Of a stretch of DNA of 64,000 bases, positions 62,100-64,000 are shown one piece after another (position 1 is the stretch's first letter; every line of letters starts with the position of its first letter). The stretch is from Neocallimastix lanati (nom. inval.) (lineage: Eukaryota; Neocallimastigomycota; Neocallimastigomycetes; Neocallimastigales; Neocallimastigaceae). The notes below the pieces were generated by a model that ran no database searches, was not told where the DNA came from, and saw only the letters and a program-made list of their open reading frames with translations. The position numbers and the translations under genes are program-made. The stretch spans positions 460,001-524,000 of the forward strand of contig JACVTC010000054.1 in NCBI GenBank assembly GCA_016946835.1. The letters are read 5' to 3'.

Positions 62100-63625
62100 T
62101 TTATTTATTTATTATTATAATTTAGTATTAATTATTTATTATATATTATTTATTATGAATTGTGTATTTTAATTATTATTTATTATGTATTGTATGTTGT
62201 GTATTATTTAATATTTATTTATTATATAATTAATATAAATAAAATTTTAAAATTAAAGTTTTTTTTTTAATTAATAATGTTTTTTTTTTTTTTTTTATTA
62301 TTTTTAATTAAAAATGCACTTTTTTTTGTTTATAAATACAAATTAATTAAAATAATTAATTACAATAAAAAACCTAAATATTATTATGCTTGTTTATTAA
62401 TTAATATAAACTAAATTATAAAATAGACATATTCCAATGTATGTTTTTATAAAGTATAACTATTAATACTTTATTTCTATTTAATACTATCAAGGTATAC
62501 TTATTATTTATTATTTAATTATTTATTATTTTTATTTATTATTTATTATTTATTATTTATTATTTATTAATAAATACTCTTTTTATTATTTATTATTATT
62601 TATTATTTATTATTTATTATTTATTATTTATTATTCTATTATTTATTATTCTATTATTTATTATTCTATTATTTACTATTTATTATTTATTATTTATTAT
62701 TTATTATTAATTATTTATTATTCTATTATTTATTATTCTATTATTTATTATTCTATTATTTACTATTTATTATTTATTATTTATTATTTATTATTAATTA
62801 TTTATTATTCTATTATTTATTATTCTATTATTTATTATTCTATTATTTACTATTTATTATTTATTATTTATTATTTATTATTTATTATTTATTATTTAAT
62901 TATTTATTATTCTATTATTTATTATTTAATTATTATTTATTATTTATTATTCAATTATTTATTATTTTATTATTTTATTATTTAATTATTTATTATTTTT
63001 ATTTATTATTTATTATTTATTATTTATTATTTATTATTTATAATTTATTATTTATTATTTATTATTTATTATTTATTATTTATTATTTACTATTTATTAT
63101 TTATTATTTATTATTTATTATTTATTATTCAATTATTTATTATTTTATTATTTTATTATTTATTATTTATTATTTAATTATTTACTATTTTTATTTATTA
63201 TTTATTATTTATTATTTATTATTTATTATTTATTATTTATTTATTCATTTATTTTTTAATTTATTATTTATTTATTTATTTATTTTTTAATTTATTATTT
63301 ATTATTTATTTATTCATTTATTTTTTAAATTATTATTTATTATTTATTATTTATTTATTCATTTATTATTTATTATTTATTATTTATTTATTCATTTATT
63401 ATTTATTATTTATAATTTATTATTTATTTATTCATTTATTTTTTAAATTATTATTTATTATTTATTATTTATTTATTCATTTATTATTTATTATTTATTA
63501 TTTATTTATTCATTTATTATTTATTATTTATTATTTATTTATTCATTTATTATTTATTATTTATAATTTATTATTTATTATTTATTATTTAATTATTTAA
63601 TTATATAATTATTTAATTATTTAAT
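62100..63625 (+). repeat. Large TTATTTA-family minisatellite block
   Basis: About 1.5 kb dominated by 7-bp TTATTTA units with higher-order structure. Interspersed variants TTATTCTATTA and TTAATTATTTATTATTC recur as a composite period of roughly 100 bp at 62630-62850. TTATTTATTCATTTATT variants recur every 60-125 bp at 63235-63560. A unique AT-rich patch (62230-62480) interrupts the left part. No coding content. Confidence 0.85.
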
Positions 63626-64000
63626 TATTTATTATATTTCTATTTCTAATTAATTTATCTCTATGATTTATTATTTTATATTAGATTAAATTTATTATTA
63701 CTTTTGTAATATTAGTAATAATGTAATAATAATATATAAAAAAAAAAACTTATTCATCAGGAAAATAATAAATATTATATTAACAATATATTTAAATTTT
63801 ATTTTTTTTTTTTACATTAAATGAATGCTTTAAATAAATATTTCTTATTCTTAAGCCTTTGTTTTTTCTTTTCTCACTTTTAACGATCCTTTTCTTTTTC
63901 TTTTTTTTTTTTTAATTTTTATTTAATAACTTTTTACTTTTCTCAAAAAAAAAAAAAAAAAGAAAATTAATTTTTAATCTTTTTCTGTTAAAATTCAAAA
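63626..64000. other. AT-rich end of window
   Basis: A/T tracts and a T/C-rich patch (63870-63910). No gene seen. Confidence 0.55.

Overview
The window is eukaryotic and overwhelmingly A+T, with long poly-A/poly-T runs, (TTTA)n-type satellites and few genes. The best inference is an anaerobic gut fungus (Neocallimastigomycota). The reasons are extreme A+T between GC-richer ORFs, very low-complexity secreted proteins, Cys-rich membrane proteins, ankyrin proteins rich in Asn, Ile and Lys, and poly-A-tailed non-LTR elements. This is inference from style; no marker gene is present. No rRNA, tRNA, CRISPR or bacterial-type operon was seen.

Layout. 1-10 kb: a Cys-rich type I membrane protein gene broken by one homopolymer frameshift (2173-2815), a fragment of an AMP-binding acyl-CoA-synthetase-like gene (3593-3982, minus), and a complete short retroposon with poly-A tail and a perfect 14-bp target-site duplication (4793-5204). 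10-46 kb: a loose cluster of five secreted, mostly disordered proteins at 10.5, 22-26, 32, 38-39 and 44-45 kb. Three share a signal-peptide/LPxP start, three share K-x-LP repeats, and two share a WSWSW-DGK-NCxNGxCTN module. Between them lie minisatellites and LINE debris. This includes a young LINE (18997-21546) nested inside an older LINE relic, a second old relic at 36-37 kb, a LINE endonuclease fragment at 15.4-16.2 kb and a LINE 3' tail at 43.2 kb.

46-64 kb: a decayed gene (49.5 kb), a short ankyrin gene and a GTPase gene (both frameshifted at homopolymers), a family of about 490-bp AT-rich repeats beside two ankyrin genes, and one intact 484-residue ankyrin protein (56442-57896). There is a second young LINE copy (59.5-60.7 kb), an intact 229-bp MITE with a 9-bp target duplication (60988-61234) with a satellite-expanded relative at 54.3-54.7 kb, further SINE-like elements, and about 1.5 kb of TTATTTA minisatellite at 62.1-63.6 kb.

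Intact genes I would defend: 10472-12436, 22200-26465, 32222-32710, 37831-39375, 44096-45424 and 56442-57896. The other coding matter is fragmentary or frameshifted. The most original signals are the secreted-protein cluster with its shared modules, the retroposon family sharing a CGACGYCRTACTGRTATGGCA-like core, and the MITE whose TTTA interior appears to have become a microsatellite.
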